Shown piece after piece: positions 1 to 13,300 of a stretch of DNA of 64,000 bases. The notes beneath the pieces are model-generated. The model made no database searches. It was not told the origin of the DNA and saw only the letters and a list, made by a program, of their open reading frames with translations. The translations under genes and the position numbers were made by a program. Each line of letters begins with the position of its first letter. Within the stretch, counting starts at the first letter, position 1. The stretch comes from Gossypium raimondii (Eukaryota; Streptophyta; Magnoliopsida; Malvales; Malvaceae): assembly GCF_025698545.1 (NCBI RefSeq), contig NC_068575.1, forward strand, positions 58,103,980 through 58,167,979, read 5' to 3'.

Positions 1-75
1 GTATCAATTAATAGGCAGATACTGCTTTCAACTTCATTTACCTTAAGCTATCCTCTTCTTTGTTATGGCCTTTAT

Positions 76-532
76 CTCTTCAGTAGAGTTAATCCATGGA
101 TCAGGTTGAATTCGAATTGGATCCTAACAAAATTTTAGGCTTGATTAATAGGTCAAGTTCGATTCCGACTGAAAAACAAACCTAAATTTTTATTCAAATT
201 CAGCCCAGATTATATATGCTAAACTTGAGCTCAGCTCGACCTGGCTTGTATTATTTTTAAAAAAAAATTATTATATAAAATAAATTAAAAAATATAATAT
301 ATCAAATGCACTAAAAATATTAAAACAAATGTTTCCTAACAAATTTTAAAAAAAATGCATCCGGGTCGGGTAAAAAAAAACCCGAGATCCGACTCATTTA
401 GAATATAGGTATTATTTTTTGTTCAAGTCCATATTTCAGATCTATATTTTTTTGTCCAAAACCCTCTCATTTTTCGGATGAGCCTTCGGGCCTGGTTGGG
501 TGACCCGACCCATCGACAATTCTACTCTCCCG
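76..532. mobile_element. hAT-type MITE, degraded copy (element 84-524)
   Basis: A 441-bp non-coding element begins TAGAGTTAATCCATGG and ends CCCATCGACAATTCTA, which are imperfect terminal inverted repeats. It is flanked by CTCTTCAG (76-83) and CTCTCCCG (525-532), a 6/8 match that fits a decayed 8-bp target-site duplication. Its interior (GGGTCGGG / CCCGACC tracts, 'tttaggc' and 'ttcgggcc' blocks) aligns by eye with the better preserved element at 6924-7302. The TAGAG start and 8-bp duplication are what is known of hAT transposons. It has no transposase, so it is a non-autonomous copy. Confidence 0.6.
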
Positions 533-3367
533 TATAAATCGGTTATAACCAATTTAATTAATTTAATCAACACATTTGGTTAAATTGATGTCGATTATAT
601 CAATTTTATTGGTTAAATCAATTATGATCTTCATTAAATTGATTAAATCGAACGGTTTTAAATTATTAAAATTTATAATTAAATCAACAAATTTAATCAA
701 CTTAATATATATTATTGATTTCGTATTTATATTATATAAAAATAAATCAATTAACTGATAAACTGGCCAATATTAAATAATGTTAAAATTATCATTCAAA
801 TTCTAAAATCTGAACAAATTTATCGAAAAATTGAATGCTAAACCCGACTCTTAATGGATACTTAAAGTCAATTTTAGCCTCAAGTGATACAAATGTAAGG
901 TTGATAGGATTGAGAGTTCATATATATATATATATATATATATTCATATTTATGATTTTTTCTAGACCTATTTTATACAATCTTCAAAGTTTTCAATGGG
1001 ATTAAGGAATTCACATCATCAAATTTAGAGAGTCAAATTTATTTTTGGTTCATGTAATATTGTGTGAATTTAATTCTACATTTTTGGATTTCCAAAAAAA
1101 ATGTAATTTAATCCAGCATTTTAATTTGTCACAAATCACTCCTCTCACTATTATATTTTACTTCAAATTTACATCATTGAAAATTTTCTATATGACTTAT
1201 GTATATATATAACTCAAAACCAAAAATTTTCTATGGTATTTAAAAAATATTTATGGTATGACATTAAAATTCTAAATCTAATGATGTTGTGGTTTGAATT
1301 AAGGCGTAACATTATTAATAATAAGAGCACAAAATTTAATTTTAGAAATGAAAATATAAAGAAGAAAATTCATCGTAGTCGATATTGTATTGTTTAGTAT
1401 ATATCGTTTTGGTCCTAAATCGGTATCAAGTAGTTTAAGCTTTATTTCAATTAAAATTTCAAGTATGTTCGATTGTTCGATGTGCGCTAACTTGCTTTAA
1501 TCAATACTGACTTGTATTGATGCATACAAGCTTGTACTAATTGATATAAATTTTGATATCTTAAACTAATTTAAAGTTACTTTTATCTTAACCATTTAAT
1601 TTTACTAAACTTACATTTAAAATTAAAATATAATTATTAAATTAAGCTATTAAATCTAATTGATTTTAAAACTTATATTTTATATTTAAATGAATGTAAT
1701 TGAAATATATTTGTGCTTATTAAAAAAATAAAAATATAAAAAATATTTAAAATATTAATGAAATCGTAAACGATATATAAATATACAAAAACGATAAATT
1801 GAACCAAAACTTGCGTGTGGGAGTGGATTATAGAGATGAGCCCATGCTAGACTCTCCCCAAATTACTCAAATGTTTCTTCTGTTTGAAGACCTTGCGAAC
1901 TAAAAGCCTTCATATTACCAACTTTGGGCCTCAATAAGCCTACAAAGAGGTTGTGATCCAAAACTCGATCAGATTCTAGTCAAACTCCAAGCTCAATCCG
2001 CCATTAAAGAGAGCATTATGTTAGTTTTCTTCGAAGTTGATACACTGACCGAATCAAAACAAATGACATAATTGAAAAACAAAATAAAAGCTTTTATATT
2101 AGTCCAAAATTTATTATTAATGATTGTATTATGCGTACGTCGTACCATTTTAAGTTTTATTTTAATTTTAAAATTTTAAATTTTCAATATGGATTAAAAA
2201 GTCCTTAAAATCATTATATTATATTATTTTTATAATTTAATGCAACAAATATATTATCATATATGTGTGATGTCTCAACTTGTTATTTTTATAAAATACT
2301 AAAATAAATCATATTATTTTAATTAGTGAATTTAACCACAATGATTTCAGTTAAGATTAAAATTCAAAAAATATAAAATTAAAAATAAATGAATTAAAAA
2401 TAACAATAAAACTCAAAATTTTCATATAATAGGAAATTAACAATAAAATTTCATTCACTATTTGAGTCAAAGCTTTAAATATTAAAAATACAAAAATAAA
2501 TTTAATTAAATTAGAGGATATTAATTAAAAGTGAAAGTTGCGCATAAAACAATTACTAATACTACACTTTTGATATTTATATTAAATGTATTTTTTAGCT
2601 TAAAAGATGATTTAATTCATAACACTAATTCGATTAACATGGATATTGTTGTTAATATAGGAGGACGTGGGTTTGAGTATACTGAAGCACATTATCTTTC
2701 TATTTATGGGTTGATGAGAGACTATGTAATGAGATTGTTAAAGAAAATTCCTATCACCAATGTATGTATATATTTTTTGAGTAATCTCATTATAGATTAT
2801 CCCAAACAATAAATAAGAATATAATGTGCTTTAAAGTACTTGAACTCACATATTCTTACAATGATAACAGTGGCGAATCCAGGAACTGGCAGGATCCGAT
2901 CCCCTTTAAAGATATAAATTATTAAAATAAAAAATATATTTCTACTATCATAAGAATATATAATTTAATTTCGATCCGTACAAAATTTTCTGATTTCGGC
3001 CGCCATTAATAATAATAATTATACAAAATCATGTTAACACTCGTAAGGCGAATAATTTAATACGGTAAAACACAAGTACACGACATGGACAACCTTTTCC
3101 TTTTCTGAAAATTATTTTAAAACATTTTTCCTGCCAACTATTCAAAACTCGTGGAAGGGCCTGCCGTCGTCTTGTTAATAATATTATTTTTTGGTAGAGC
3201 TGTCGGCTTATTATTTATAGTGAAATAAACTATGCCGCCTAGGTAGGCTGATGCCGTCATTTGCGTAAAATCTTGATTTATATTTAATATTCATAAAACA
3301 AAAAAGACAACGTTTTTTTTTTAATCTATCCAAAAACGCAAAATAGTGAGAAATTCGGTTCAGTTTC
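533..3367. other. AT-rich intergenic spacer
   Basis: No gene is recognised. The stretch is AT-rich, with an AT dinucleotide run at 920-943. A block at about 1830-1990 resembles 9470-9590 upstream of the second phytyl ester synthase copy (both contain 'actcaaatgtt' followed by 'gaagacc'), so the ancestral duplicated unit may reach this far. From about 3080 the sequence aligns by eye with about 10010-10340, the promoter and 5' leader of the intact gene. Confidence 0.6.
920..943. repeat. AT dinucleotide microsatellite
   Basis: About twelve uninterrupted AT units. Likely length-polymorphic; no function inferred. Confidence 0.9.
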
Positions 3368-4055
3368 ATGGTGGCCATTGCAGCTTCTACGTACCTCGCA
3401 GCCGGTGTATCGACGCTTTCTCAGCGGCGCACTACCACCTCATACGGAGGAATAAGGAAATGTTGTCGGATTTTAGCTGTTTCGGCTGAGCGGGTAGGAA
3501 GAGGAACCGATTTTGGAGAGAATGAAAAGCTTGAGAAGAAGAAGATGAATCAGAAAATGGTGAAGGAAGAAAGTGAGGTAAAACCAAATATTTACGCAAA
3601 TCCAGAGGAGTTACTGGAGTTTGAGGAGGATAAAAAGTGGTTAAAGGATTACTTTAAAGAGTGTAAAGAGATGATCATAGCGGACGGCGGCCCGCCTCGC
3701 TGGTTCTCACCTTTGGAGTGCTGTTCTTCTACCTCTCCAGATTGTCCTTTGCTTCTGTTTTGCCTGGTTCGATTTTGTTCTTCGTTCTCAATAGGACTAG
3801 AATCGTTTGATATATATAGTTTGCTATATTGAATGAGAATAAGTTAAACTATATTATATATTATTTTATTTTAAATCAATTGAGTTTTACTTTTTAATTT
3901 TTATGACAAGCTGATGAGAGTGGACTTGTGTTTGGTTATTTATTGTAATTATTATTTCACCAAACGTAAATTACATGAATAATTATGTTAAAGTATGTAG
4001 AAAAAGTAAATCCTGTGGGCACGATGGTTACGATGTTTTGAGTTCGTGTTATATT

Positions 4056-6032
4056 AGTTGTGTCGAAACTATTTTTTTGAAAAACAAAAATTTTAGGTTG
4101 TCGATTTTAAAAAATGAAAATTAGGAGTCGCCACCAATCTTTTATTGAGGTGTGATTGGATCACCTAAAAAAAGGGCTTTGGTCTACGAGTTTTAAAAAA
4201 ACGGATCCGGGAGTCAGTTACGTACGAGGAAGGATTAGCATCCTCGTAACGCCCAAAATTGGTACCTAGTTAATTAATTAGTGTCTTAATGTCGAAAATT
4301 TAAAAAATATAATCCTTAGCAAAAACTTAAAAACGTTACTTATTAAGACCATTATCATTTCGGAGAAAGAAAATGTCACACCCAATGCGTTAGGGCACAA
4401 CATTCTAATTTCCTCAAAAATGAATTAGTCTAAAACTCGTGTGATAAAAATTTAAAAGAATATTCATTTGTTTAAGATTTAAGAAATCGCGGCCTAATAC
4501 GTTAGGGCACAATTCCTCAAAATCCCAAACTTGAAATATTTCCTTTATTATTATTTTTTTCAAAAAATCTTTGTCTCGAGAAATCAATACGTTACATCCA
4601 ATACGTTAGGATACAACATATTTAACTCCCAACAACAAGCTTTTTATTTTATATATTTTTTATTAATGAGCAACCCTCGATCGTTGGATTTAACGAAGAA
4701 AATTGAAACCCAATACGTTAGGGCTCAATTTCCTTGAAAATCCTAAATACGAGTGTTATCTCAATTTTGAAAATTTTAAAATCGAAAAAAAATGATGTGA
4801 TGCTACATTAAATATAAAATGTAATAATAAATACAACAATAGTATAGAAATAAACGAAATTAATGTACATAAACAACGACATGTAAAATATCAAATGAAT
4901 ATAAATGAAAACATAAATCAATAAGCAAATCAAGGAAATAAACAAAAAATATAAAGAGAAAAAGGTACAAAATATATATACATTTGAAACTGTGAAGAAT
5001 AAAAGACATAAAGATAATTTACTCATAAAATTTTAGGTTATAAAACTTTTATATATATATATATATAAAATACATAATGCATTTATGAAAACAAGGAAAA
5101 TATAAATATATACATATAAAATATATTCATGCATTTACAAAAAATGAAATATATAAGTATAATATAAAAACGTGAAAAATATTTATAATAAGCTTTGAAT
5201 GGAGTATAAATATATGTGTATATATTACAAAAATGTATAAACATATAAAAATCATAGAATATGGGCAAACGTATAAATATTATGAAATATAAATGTGTAT
5301 ATATATATATGTATAAAAAAACTATGAAAATAAAATAATAATAAAGTATGTATATAATATGTATATATATTAAAACATTTAAAATATATATGTATATATA
5401 TTAACATGCATATGCGCACATATATGTAGGTATAATAATATATAATATAATAATAAAAATAATAATAGAAAAATTAATAAAATAGACTAAAAACCTAAAA
5501 TGAAAGATTAAGGATTAAATTAAAAATCAACAGAATTAAAAAAAAATGAACAGCCCAATTAAAAGGCGCGAATAACTTATAGGGCTCGAATGGGAAAATA
5601 TCTCCATCCTTTGAAACGCGTCACTTTATTAGGGCTAAATAAAATAAATAAATAAAATTCACAGTGGTATCACCTTCTCCCTTTTTTTAAAATCGTAAAT
5701 AAGTAAAAAATAATCGAAAAAGAAAAAAAAAAGAAAACAGTAAGCCACCTTTAAATAACTGTCAATCGTTCTCACTTTTTTATTGATTCTTTTTTTTTCA
5801 ATGAAGGGAGAGACATCTATTTATAGCTGAGCCTCCCCAAATCCAACGGTACAGATCAATTACATCAACGGCGAAGATTAAAGGGTATCTATAAATTAAA
5901 TCTCTAAGATTACAAAATCATATCTAAGATTGCATATCATATCTAAGATTGCATATCATATCTAAGATTACATATCCTCGAAGATTATGTTTCCATATGT
6001 GAGTCCGGGCTAAAATTGAGTATTACAAGTTG
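4056..6032 (+). mobile_element. Solo LTR (4061-6027) with 5-bp TSD
   Basis: The 1967-bp element starts TGTCGAAACT, ends GAGTATTACA, and is flanked on both sides by AGTTG (4056-4060 and 6028-6032). There is no internal domain, primer-binding site or second LTR, so it is a solo LTR left by LTR-LTR recombination. A TATA-like ctatttatagc at about 5816-5826, roughly 200 bp before the 3' end, supports plus orientation (U3-R-U5). The interior repeats a motif like ccaatacgttagggcacaa four times (near 4383, 4495, 4595 and 4708). The family (Ty1/copia or Ty3/gypsy) cannot be decided from an LTR alone. Confidence 0.88.
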
Positions 6033-6690
6033 TATTGTTGTTAGAGTTTTACTCTCTTATTGTAATTTACCAAAAATAATAGTAAAATTACATGATGATA
6101 CATAGTTGGCACGTTTTGTTTTACCATTTTTTAATTTTACTATGAAGATATATTTTTAAAAAACATTATTATTTTTATGAATATTAAATGCATCGTCCTC
6201 AACTCACTTGCTCCATTTTAATTTAATTTTACTACTTTTAATATTTAAATTTTTAAAGCTAAATAAATATATTTAAACATAATTTTTAGAAAAAATTAAA
6301 CATAAAATATATAATAAAATTTATATATACAAAAATAAAATAATAATTTCATGTAATAAAACGAGACGGAACAAATAATTACCATAAAAAATTCATGCCA
6401 TTTCGCCCCAACATCTATTTTTTTTTAAAAGAATGTACTTTATTCAAATCGAAGAGATTTGAAATCCATCGGATAGTTCGAATTTTATCTTCCCAAATTA
6501 CAACATGTGTGAAATGTCAATTATGACATTAATCTCGAAATAATATAAAAAAGGATATGTTCTTTTATCACTTTTTTTGGTTTCTTATATAGTAAAAGTT
6601 GAGAATAACTTACATTAGGATGATTCTAAAATTAAGATTTTTACACACTAATAAAATTTTGCCAAATCATCAAATTTTAAATATATTAAA

Positions 6691-6832
6691 TTATTATCAT
6701 ACACTCATCCATAGAGAAATTATTTTATGGACCTTTCCCACCACATTATTATCATACACTCATCCATAGAGAAATTATTATCATACACTCATCCATAGAG
6801 AAATTATTATCATACACTCATCCATTTCCAAT
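6691..6832. repeat. 29-bp minisatellite
   Basis: Units beginning ttattatcatacactcatcc start at 6746, 6775 and 6804 (period 29). An earlier copy at 6691 is separated from them by about 26 bp of unrelated sequence. It lies in intron 1 of the pseudogene. Confidence 0.9.
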
Positions 6833-6915
6833 TATTTAATTATATTTCAACAATATTTTCCATGTCATTGATACATAGTTTTGGTAAATTTTTTACCCTA
6901 AACTCTAATTCTTGA

Positions 6916-7310
6916 ATCTCGAATAGAGGTGATTATGGGCCGGCTGGGCCCAGACAAAATTTTAGGCCTATTTTCTAGGCTCGGGCCTGATCCAGCCCGA
7001 AATATGGGCCTAAAAATTTGTCCAAGCCCGGCCCGAAAGAAAATTGTTAAGCTTGAGCCCAGCCCGGCCTGGCCCATATTAAATATATATTTGATTAAAA
7101 ATAAAAAATATATATTTAATATATAATTCGGGCCAAGCCGGGTGGGCCAAAAAAGTTTTACCAGAGGCCCGACCCGTTTTCTAAACGGGCCTCACTTTTT
7201 TGCCCAAACCCATATTTCGGGCCTATATTTTTACCCGAACCCTCCCATTTTTCGGGCGGGCCGCTGGGCCGGGCCGGGTAGCTCAACCCATGATCACCTC
7301 TAATCTCGAG
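6916..7310. mobile_element. hAT-type MITE (element 6924-7302)
   Basis: A 379-bp non-coding element begins TAGAGGTGATTATGGGCC and ends CCCATGATCACCTCTA; the two ends are inverted repeats. The flanks ATCTCGAA (6916-6923) and ATCTCGAG (7303-7310) agree at 7 of 8 positions, fitting an 8-bp target-site duplication. The interior is rich in gggcc/ggccc tracts and can fold into a long hairpin. The TAGAG start and 8-bp duplication are hallmarks of hAT elements. No transposase is encoded. It sits in intron 1 of the pseudogene. Confidence 0.82.
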
Positions 7311-7512
7311 CCATGAACTCAAAACTTAAAACCACAAACCCTAAACCTGAACCTCAAACTTGTACTCTTGAACTCTTGAATATTGAACCCCAAACTTGTA
7401 ACCCATAATCCCGAACCCTTGAACTTTAAATCTCAAACCCAAACCCTAAACCTCGAGATTTGAGATTCAAGGTTTAAGGTTTAGGGTTTGAGTTCAAGGT
7501 TTAGGGTTCTAG
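7311..7512. repeat. Degenerate telomere-like repeat with inverted arm
   Basis: Irregular (C)CCTAAA(C) and 'aaccct' words on the plus strand up to about 7453 are followed by TTTAGGG and 'aaggttt' words to 7512, meeting around a ctcgag. The two arms are partly inverted complements. It is too irregular for a true interstitial telomere block and may instead be a simple low-complexity tract. Confidence 0.55.
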
Positions 7513-9162
7513 GTAAAATAATTACAAAAATTATGTGTCAATGACGTGAAAAAAATTGCACAAAAATTATATTTTTAAAAATTGGTTGCACAAAAATAAA
7601 AAACATTAACTTATGGAAAAAGAAAAGAGACTGATTAAGTTTTATAAAAGAAGAAAATATGTTTGTTTACAATTTAAAAATTAATTATTTTAAGTAATTT
7701 AATTAAAGTTAAATTAAGTTGAAAAAATATTAAAGGTAGATGGGTGTATAATAATACTTTATTATTTTTAAAATTGAATGACCTGCCACTGTTTTGTTGA
7801 TACTAATAATTATTTTTATTGTTTTTTATAGCTTACAAAGTAAAATTAAAACTCTCAAAAGAATGTTCCACGCCTCATTTCAATCTTCTTAATTTACTGT
7901 TTTATTCATTATTCAAAGGTTAGCATAAGTTAACGAATTTTCAGTTTTCACATTTCAGGAATTGATGGCACCGGGCTTGGACTTATAATGCATCATCATA
8001 AGCTTGGAAAGTACGTAAAAAACCACAGCTAAATTTTAATCTGGCTGTTAACTAATTAACAAAGTTATCTAACATCCAAGTACTACACTTGGAATGAAGG
8101 ATGCTCAACATTTGGTGCTTGCATATTCCTGTACAGGATAGAACTCAATTTAATGGTACATGTTTTTCTCTCTTTTTCAGTATCAGTCGCTTAATTAATG
8201 GTTATATATAGTATGACATTGTGTTTCTGGTTTAGAGCTAGTGAAGCTTGAGGAAAGAACAATTAGGTCAGAGAACTACAGGACGCCAAACAAGCCAATA
8301 TATCTTGTTGCGGAGTCTCTTGGAGCATGCCTTGCCATTTCTGTCGCAGCTCGGAATCCAGACATGGATCTTGTACTTGTTTTGTCTAACCCAGGTCTAG
8401 AGTTACAGTCTTACACCTTTTCTATTTTACACAAAACTCTTGGGTTGATCAATGTGGAATGCTTTAAATGAATTGAGTTAGATGCTCTGCTTTATCCATG
8501 GAGAATCTGATCAATGCGTCTTTTTTTCTTTGTTTTCTTTCTAACCCACAGCAACATCTTTTAATAAGTCACAGTTGCCTGATCCGTTCCCACTTAATCT
8601 CCCTTACATGCTGAGTTTAGCAACAGGTTATTTTGCCACCATGTTTCTGGGATGCATGCATAGTGTCCTTTTACTATAAGACCTGAGTGAAATAATATGC
8701 TTTTATTAACAATTGCACTAGACATGTTTTATGTTTAGGTAATCTTTGAGGATGGGAATGGATAACATTGTAAAAAGAGGTCTTCTGCCCCAAACTATTG
8801 GAGAGCTGTCACAAGAAATCGCTACAATGTCAATGTACCTCCCAGTAAGATCCATAGCTAAAAGTCTAAAGCATGTGCCATTACTGTTTCTCATGCCACA
8901 GGCAATGCAGTACATGATTTTCTTTTTAAGTTGTCCATCCATTTCTCTGCAGAGCACACTGCACATAATTTTGAGCTAAATATAAACAAAATAACTACAT
9001 GTTAAGCTACGAAATACAAAAAGAGAATTGATCTTTTGTTGACAGGTTCTGGCTGATATTTGACCCAGAGAAACGCTTCGATGGCAGCTAAACTTGCTGA
9101 GATCTGGTTCTGCATGTGCCAACTCATGCCTTCATGCAGTTAAAGTTCAGATGCTGATACAG

Positions 9163-10339
9163 GTCCTTAAACTATGGCACATGAAAACTCATAGATATAC
9201 TTCGCTTCTTTGTCTTTTTAAAGCACTTACAAAACTCTTCAAAGTTTTATCATTTACAGATGTGTCTTTAAAAATTCAAACCTGAAATCCAAAACATAAC
9301 ATATAAAAAAAATGCATAAGTTGTTTATTTAAATTAAAAAAAAAACCAAATTATTTTTTGAGTTATACTCTCACCATGTAATCAAAATTCACATAAAAAC
9401 ATTTCACCACCAAAGTCTTATTCCTAAAGAAAATTAGTTATGGGTTATGCTCTCACCACACCAATAACTAACTAAATCCAATCGCGAGAATACCTAACCT
9501 AATTAACTCAAATGTTCAGTGTTCGAAGACCATGCAACTTAAGCCTCTACAGAACTTGGGCTTCAAGCAAGACGCATCAGCTTTTATCTAAGATAGCTAA
9601 GCAGACAACAGAAGAATATACTATCTACAATATCAGTACCGTTTTTGACACTTATTATTTTAATATATGAGTTAGTATTAAATTAATTTCAATGTATATA
9701 GTTAATCTATAATTTATTTTTAACAAAAAAAATTGTTTATTTTGAAGAGAATTTATTTTTTACAACAGTTATCATTAATCCTTTTAATTTCAATTTCAAT
9801 TTTAAATTTATATTAATTAGTCTTTATTTTATATTAGTGTATAATACAATATAATTTTCAGTAAAGCTAATACCACAAACCAAATCAAATCACATCGCAT
9901 AACTAAAAACAAAAAGGTTTTTTATACGTATTAACTGATTTAATTCATGAATCCATACCACTAATACAGTAGGGATAACATCGCCGGAAAGTTCAATAGA
10001 AGACAAACACGGTACAAAACAAGCTTTTCCTTTTCTGAGGAATATTTTAAAAGATCGTTCGTTCAAAACTATTGGTAGAGATTTGAGCAATAACAATGCT
10101 TGCCGTCTGCTAATTAAATATCTAGCAAATAAGCAATGCCGCCTAGGCTGGTGTCGTCATTTCATTTGTTTAAAATCTTAGTTAGTTAGTTAATTAATTA
10201 ATTGATATAATTATCAGTTTTTCTTTTTGGCGCCATTCAAAATTCATATAATAAAAAGGACACAACGGTTTTTTAAATTCATCCAAAAACTCAACTACCA
10301 TTGTTAGTAACAAATAGAGAGAGAATTTGGCTCCGTTTA
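9163..10339. other. Spacer and promoter region of the intact phytyl ester synthase gene
   Basis: The first ~50 bp still match intron 7 of the neighbouring gene; homology then ends. The middle is AT-rich with nothing recognised. From about 10010 to the ATG at 10340 the sequence parallels 3080-3367 before the pseudogene, so the promoter was duplicated with the gene. Confidence 0.6.
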
Positions 10340-13300
10340 ATGGCGGCCATTTCAGCTTCTACATACCCCGCCGCCGGCGTATCGCCATTCTCTCAGCGGA
10401 GAGCCACCTCCTCATACCGAGGAATACGGAATCTCAGTCGGATTTTAGCTGTTTCAACAGAGCGGGGTGGGAGAGGAACCGGTTTTGGAGAGAATGGAAA
10501 GCACGAGAAGCAGAAACTGAATCAGAAAGTGGTGAAGGAAGAAAGTGAGGTGAAACCTAATATTTACGCAAATCCGGAGAAGATACCGGAGTTTGAGGAA
10601 GATAAAAAGTGGTTAAGGGATTACTTTGAAGAGTGTAAAGAGATGATCAGATCGGACGGCGGTCCGCCTCGTTGGTTCTCACCTTTGGAGTGTTCTTCTT
10701 CTACCTCGCCAGATTGTCCCCTGCTTCTGTTTTTGCCTGGTTTGATTTAACTCTTCTCATTACTGTGTTTTTCATTATTCGAAGATTGGAAATAAGTTTA
10801 ACTAGTTTTCAGTTTACAGGGATTGATGGCACCGGGCTTGGACTTATAATGCATCATCATAAGCTAGGAAAGTAAGTCAAAACTATGGCTAAATGTTCTC
10901 CTTGATGTTAATTGATTACCAAAGTTGCCTATCATCCAAGTAATCCACTTTAAAAAATCTTTGAATGAAGGATGTTCAATGTTTGGTGCTTGCATATTCC
11001 AGTGCAGGATAGAACTCCGTTTAATGGTGCCTTTTTTCTTTTCCTCTCTTTTTCAATATCAATCGCTTAATTAATGGCTATATATAATAAGTTTGGTAAT
11101 GTATTTTTCTATATAATTGTGTGTTTCTGGTTTAGAGCTAGTGAAGATTGTGGAAAGAACAGTTAGGTCAGAGAACTATAGGTCGCCAAACAGGCCAATA
11201 TATCTTGTTGGAGAGTCTATTGGAGCATGCCTTGCCATTTCTGTCGCAGCTCGGAATCCAGACATGGACCTTGTACTTGTTTTGTCTAATCCAGGTCAGA
11301 ATTTACAGTCTTACATAGACACAATGACTCTTCTGCTTGATCCATGGAGAATCTGATCGATCTGCTTTTCTTTTCTAATCCACAGCAACATCTTTTAGTC
11401 AGTCACAGTTGCAACCACTAATACCTCTACTGGAGATGATGCCCGATCAGTTCCCAATTAATCTCCCTTACATATTTAGTTTAGCAACAAGTTATTTCGC
11501 CAACATGCTCTTAAACTTTCTTGGATGCATTTCCAATAGTCCTTAGTGACAGAATAGGATTTTTTTACTAACAATTGAACTGTTTATGTTTAGGTAATCC
11601 TTTGAGGGTGCTGATGGATAACGTTGTGAAAAGAGGTCCTCTGCCCCAAATTATTGGAGAGCTATCACAAGATCTTGCTACAATGTCATCATACCTCCCA
11701 GTAAGATCCATAGCTAAAAGTCTAAAGCATGAATTTTAACATCACAGGCAATGCGATACCATGATTTCCTTTTCCAGTTGTCCTTCCATTCCTCTTCCAG
11801 ACCACACTGTACATAATTTTGAGCTAGATATAAATAAAAAACCTACATGTTGAGCTACAAAATTCAGAAAGAGAAATGATCTTTTGTTGACAGGTTCTGG
11901 CTGATACTGTACCCAGACAAACGCTTCTATGGAAGCTAAACTTGCTCAAATCTGGTTCTGCATGTGGCAACTCATGCCTTCATGCAGTTAAAGCTCAGTT
12001 GCTGATACTTTGCAGGTCCCAAAATTCTAGCTTATAAAAACTCATAGATATCTTTGCTTATTCTGTGGATATGGATTGCATCGAATTTGCATATTTAAAT
12101 TTGTACCATAATCATAGACTGAATTCACTGTGTTTCCTTTATATAATTAGTGGAAGAGATCAGCTGTTGCCTAGTCAAGAAGAAAGTCAAAGACTTCAAA
12201 AGGCACTACCAGATTGTGAGATTCGTATGTTTGAAGAAAGTGGTCATTTTCTCTTCCTGGTATGCTTCTCAATTTGAGTAGGCGCTTGATCTGAGTAATT
12301 CCAAACTGCAAGTTACTTTCTAATACCAAATATTTGTTTTGTTGACTTGTTCAGGAAGATAATGTTGATTTGGTCACAATCATCAAGGGAGCTTCTTTCT
12401 ACCGCCGCGGGAAGCACTTTGACTGTGCCTCAGATTTCATGCCACCAACACCTAGTGAATTCAAAAAGCTACATGATTCGATTAGGTAAACATCAATTAA
12501 TTTTACTACAAAATTTACTGACAGGGTAGCTGACTAGCAACTGTATTAGTGTCTGAACTAATGCTTTTTGTAAATTAAAAAAATTAATTACAATGTCTGA
12601 GCCGAATTTTAGAATATAGACCAGTTAACGAGGATCTATCCTCACCACAAACAAAAACCAAAGGGGTTATGTCTCAGAATTAACCTGCCTTTTGCATCAT
12701 CAGTCTTGGTTATTAATCGGAAATTAATGGATTGATTTTAATTATGATTAAGTAATTAAATTGGTATTGTTCCTAGCTGGGTTCTTACAGCAACCAGCCC
12801 TGTGATGCTCTCAACATTAGAAGATGGGAAGGTGGTCAGAGGACTTGCGGGAATTCCATCTGAGGGACCAGTCTTGTTTGTCGGCTATCACATGTTAATG
12901 GGATTTGAAGTTATTCCATTGGTAGCTCAAATTATGATGGAGAGAAATATTCTAGTTCGTGGGATCGCACATCCAGCGATGTTTGTAAGAGTGAAAGACA
13001 GAAGGCCGCCGGAGCCGGAGCTATCAGATTTTGACGTAATTAGAGTAATGGGTGCAGTGCCTGTCTCAGCAGCAAACTTTTACAAACTTATGTCCTCAAA
13101 ATCTCATGCTCTGCTGTACCCTGGTGGCGTACGTGAAGCCCTTCATAGGAAGGTAACATATACAATAAATATGCTACCAACATTTACTTTTACATACATA
13201 ATATTTCCTTTAATTATAAAGCATTTCAGATATCCTTTTTCTCGTCAGCATTCCATGAGCTGACCCTGACTGAATATGAGAGCATGCATCACATTTTGTA

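Larger units (their letters stand above)
3368..9162 (+). pseudogene. Phytyl ester synthase-like pseudogene (5' half only)
   Basis: This is the decayed tandem copy of the gene at 10340-14311. Relics of exons 1-7 lie at 3368-3766, 7959-8010, 8100-8155, 8236-8394, 8552-8626, 8739-8844 and 9046-9162. Compared with the intact copy, exon 1 has lost one T in a T run near 3758-3762, and exon 5 has a 30-bp in-frame deletion. Exon 6 has lost one base just after its start (frameshift), and exon 7 contains an in-frame TGA after 'VLADI' and is 5 bp shorter. The hydrolase nucleophile motif reads VAESLG instead of VGESIG. Similarity stops in intron 7 near 9210, so the acyltransferase half is absent. Intron 1 is swollen to about 4.2 kb by a solo LTR (4061-6027), a 29-bp minisatellite and a hAT MITE. 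Transcription is possible because the upstream region is conserved, but no full enzyme can be made. Confidence 0.9.

Noticed and set aside
4808-5268. Hydrophobic minus-strand frames in the first solo LTR
   Set aside because: AT-rich low-complexity translation (Phe/Ile/Tyr runs) inside a non-coding LTR; no homology or start context.
10301-10339. Earlier start for the phytyl ester synthase gene at 10301
   Set aside because: That start is a non-ATG codon; the ATG at 10340 matches the ATG of the duplicated relic at 3368 and gives a normal transit peptide.
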